From the NCBI RefSeq assembly GCF_042665255.1, contig NZ_JBHTCD010000071.1: DNA of 5,602 nucleotides; one strand, written 5' to 3'. The notes beneath the pieces were generated by a model, which was not told the origin of the DNA, ran no database searches, and saw only the letters and a list, made by a program, of their open reading frames with translations. This stretch comes from Insolitispirillum peregrinum. Lineage in GTDB: Bacteria > Pseudomonadota > Alphaproteobacteria > Rhodospirillales > Rhodospirillaceae. The translations under genes were made by a program, and so were the position numbers. Below, piece after piece: positions 5,480-5,602 of the stretch. Numbering within the stretch: position 1 is the first letter of the stretch; every line of letters begins with the position of its first letter.

Positions 5480-5602
5480 TGCTCACCATGCTGCAGCAGG
5501 GCAGCCGGCAGGTCATCGGCATCAAACAGGCTGTTGACGTCCAGCACGATCACCAGTGCCCCGTTCCGCCGCCCCAGCCCGATCACCGCCTGCGATTGCC
5601 AT
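5476..5602 (-). CDS. cheW: Second CheW coupling protein, C-terminal end (5' partial)
   Basis: Reading the - strand from the right edge gives 41 residues then TAG (5478-5476): WQSQAVIGLGRRNGALVIVL, DVNSLFDADDLPAALLQHGE, H. It enters the window in frame at base 5601, with 5602 as the last base of the previous codon. The first 35 residues match residues 129-163 of the + strand CheW at 32 of 35 positions, so it is certainly a close paralogue. The part seen is the last strands of the second CheW barrel. Only six residues follow the shared region, against fourteen in the first copy, and the stop lies inside palindrome 2. It is convergent with the che operon, so it is separately transcribed. It may adapt a different receptor or CheA set; this cannot be judged from here. 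Confidence 0.95.
   Translation of the reverse strand, partial: WQSQAVIGLGRRNGALVIVLDVNSLFDADDLPAALLQHGEH
5497..5601 (-). repeat. Right copy of inverted cheW duplication
   Basis: This is the reverse-complement partner of 820-924: gapless over 105 bases with 14 mismatches, mostly at third codon positions. It runs to the window edge, so its full length is unknown. Confidence 0.9.

Noticed and set aside
1..5602. CRISPR arrays, tRNA or rRNA genes, insertion sequence ends, phage genes
   Set aside because: No regularly spaced direct repeats, RNA-gene signatures or transposase/integrase motifs were seen on either strand.

Overview
This window is most of a bacterial chemotaxis (che) gene cluster, read on the + strand. 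It is G+C-rich (roughly 60% by eye) and compact, with strong Shine-Dalgarno sites and stop codons that abut or overlap the next start. A CheB/CheR/CheD adaptation set, receptors with a long Ala/Pro/Lys-rich C-terminal tether, and a two-palindrome extragenic repeat together suggest an alphaproteobacterium, perhaps Rhodospirillales-like. That assignment is an inference and was not tested by any search.

Layout: 3-341 is the 3' end of a methyl-accepting chemotaxis protein (MCP) gene, ending in a possible CheR-tethering pentapeptide. 342-435 is a gap with an imperfect inverted repeat and the cheW ribosome site. Then follow cheW (436-969), cheR (971-1846), cheB (1863-2978), cheD (2971-3561) and a 602-residue soluble helical protein gene (3571-5379). 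Gaps between these five genes are 1 to 16 bases, with one 8-base overlap, so they are probably one operon. 5380-5479 holds two adjacent palindromes that look like a dispersed extragenic element. From 5476 to the right edge, on the - strand, is the 3' end of a second cheW, nearly identical in protein to the first and in inverted orientation.

How the genes work together: the MCP senses and signals through CheW to a CheA kinase, which lies outside the window. CheR methylates, CheB demethylates and deamidates, and CheD deamidates receptor glutamines, so the window carries a complete receptor adaptation module. No cheA or cheY is present in the window.

The most interesting gene is the last one on the + strand. 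It has two degenerate MCP-hairpin-like segments arranged as an internal tandem duplication. Between them is a D-x-x-x-Q helix motif like the catalytic motif of the CheY phosphatase CheZ. It ends in a Pro/Ala-rich linker plus a short acidic-aromatic C-terminal peptide reminiscent of the CheY-binding tail of CheZ. I propose it as a candidate CheZ-like phosphatase or CheY-binding protein built on an MCP-like scaffold. This rests on motif resemblance only.
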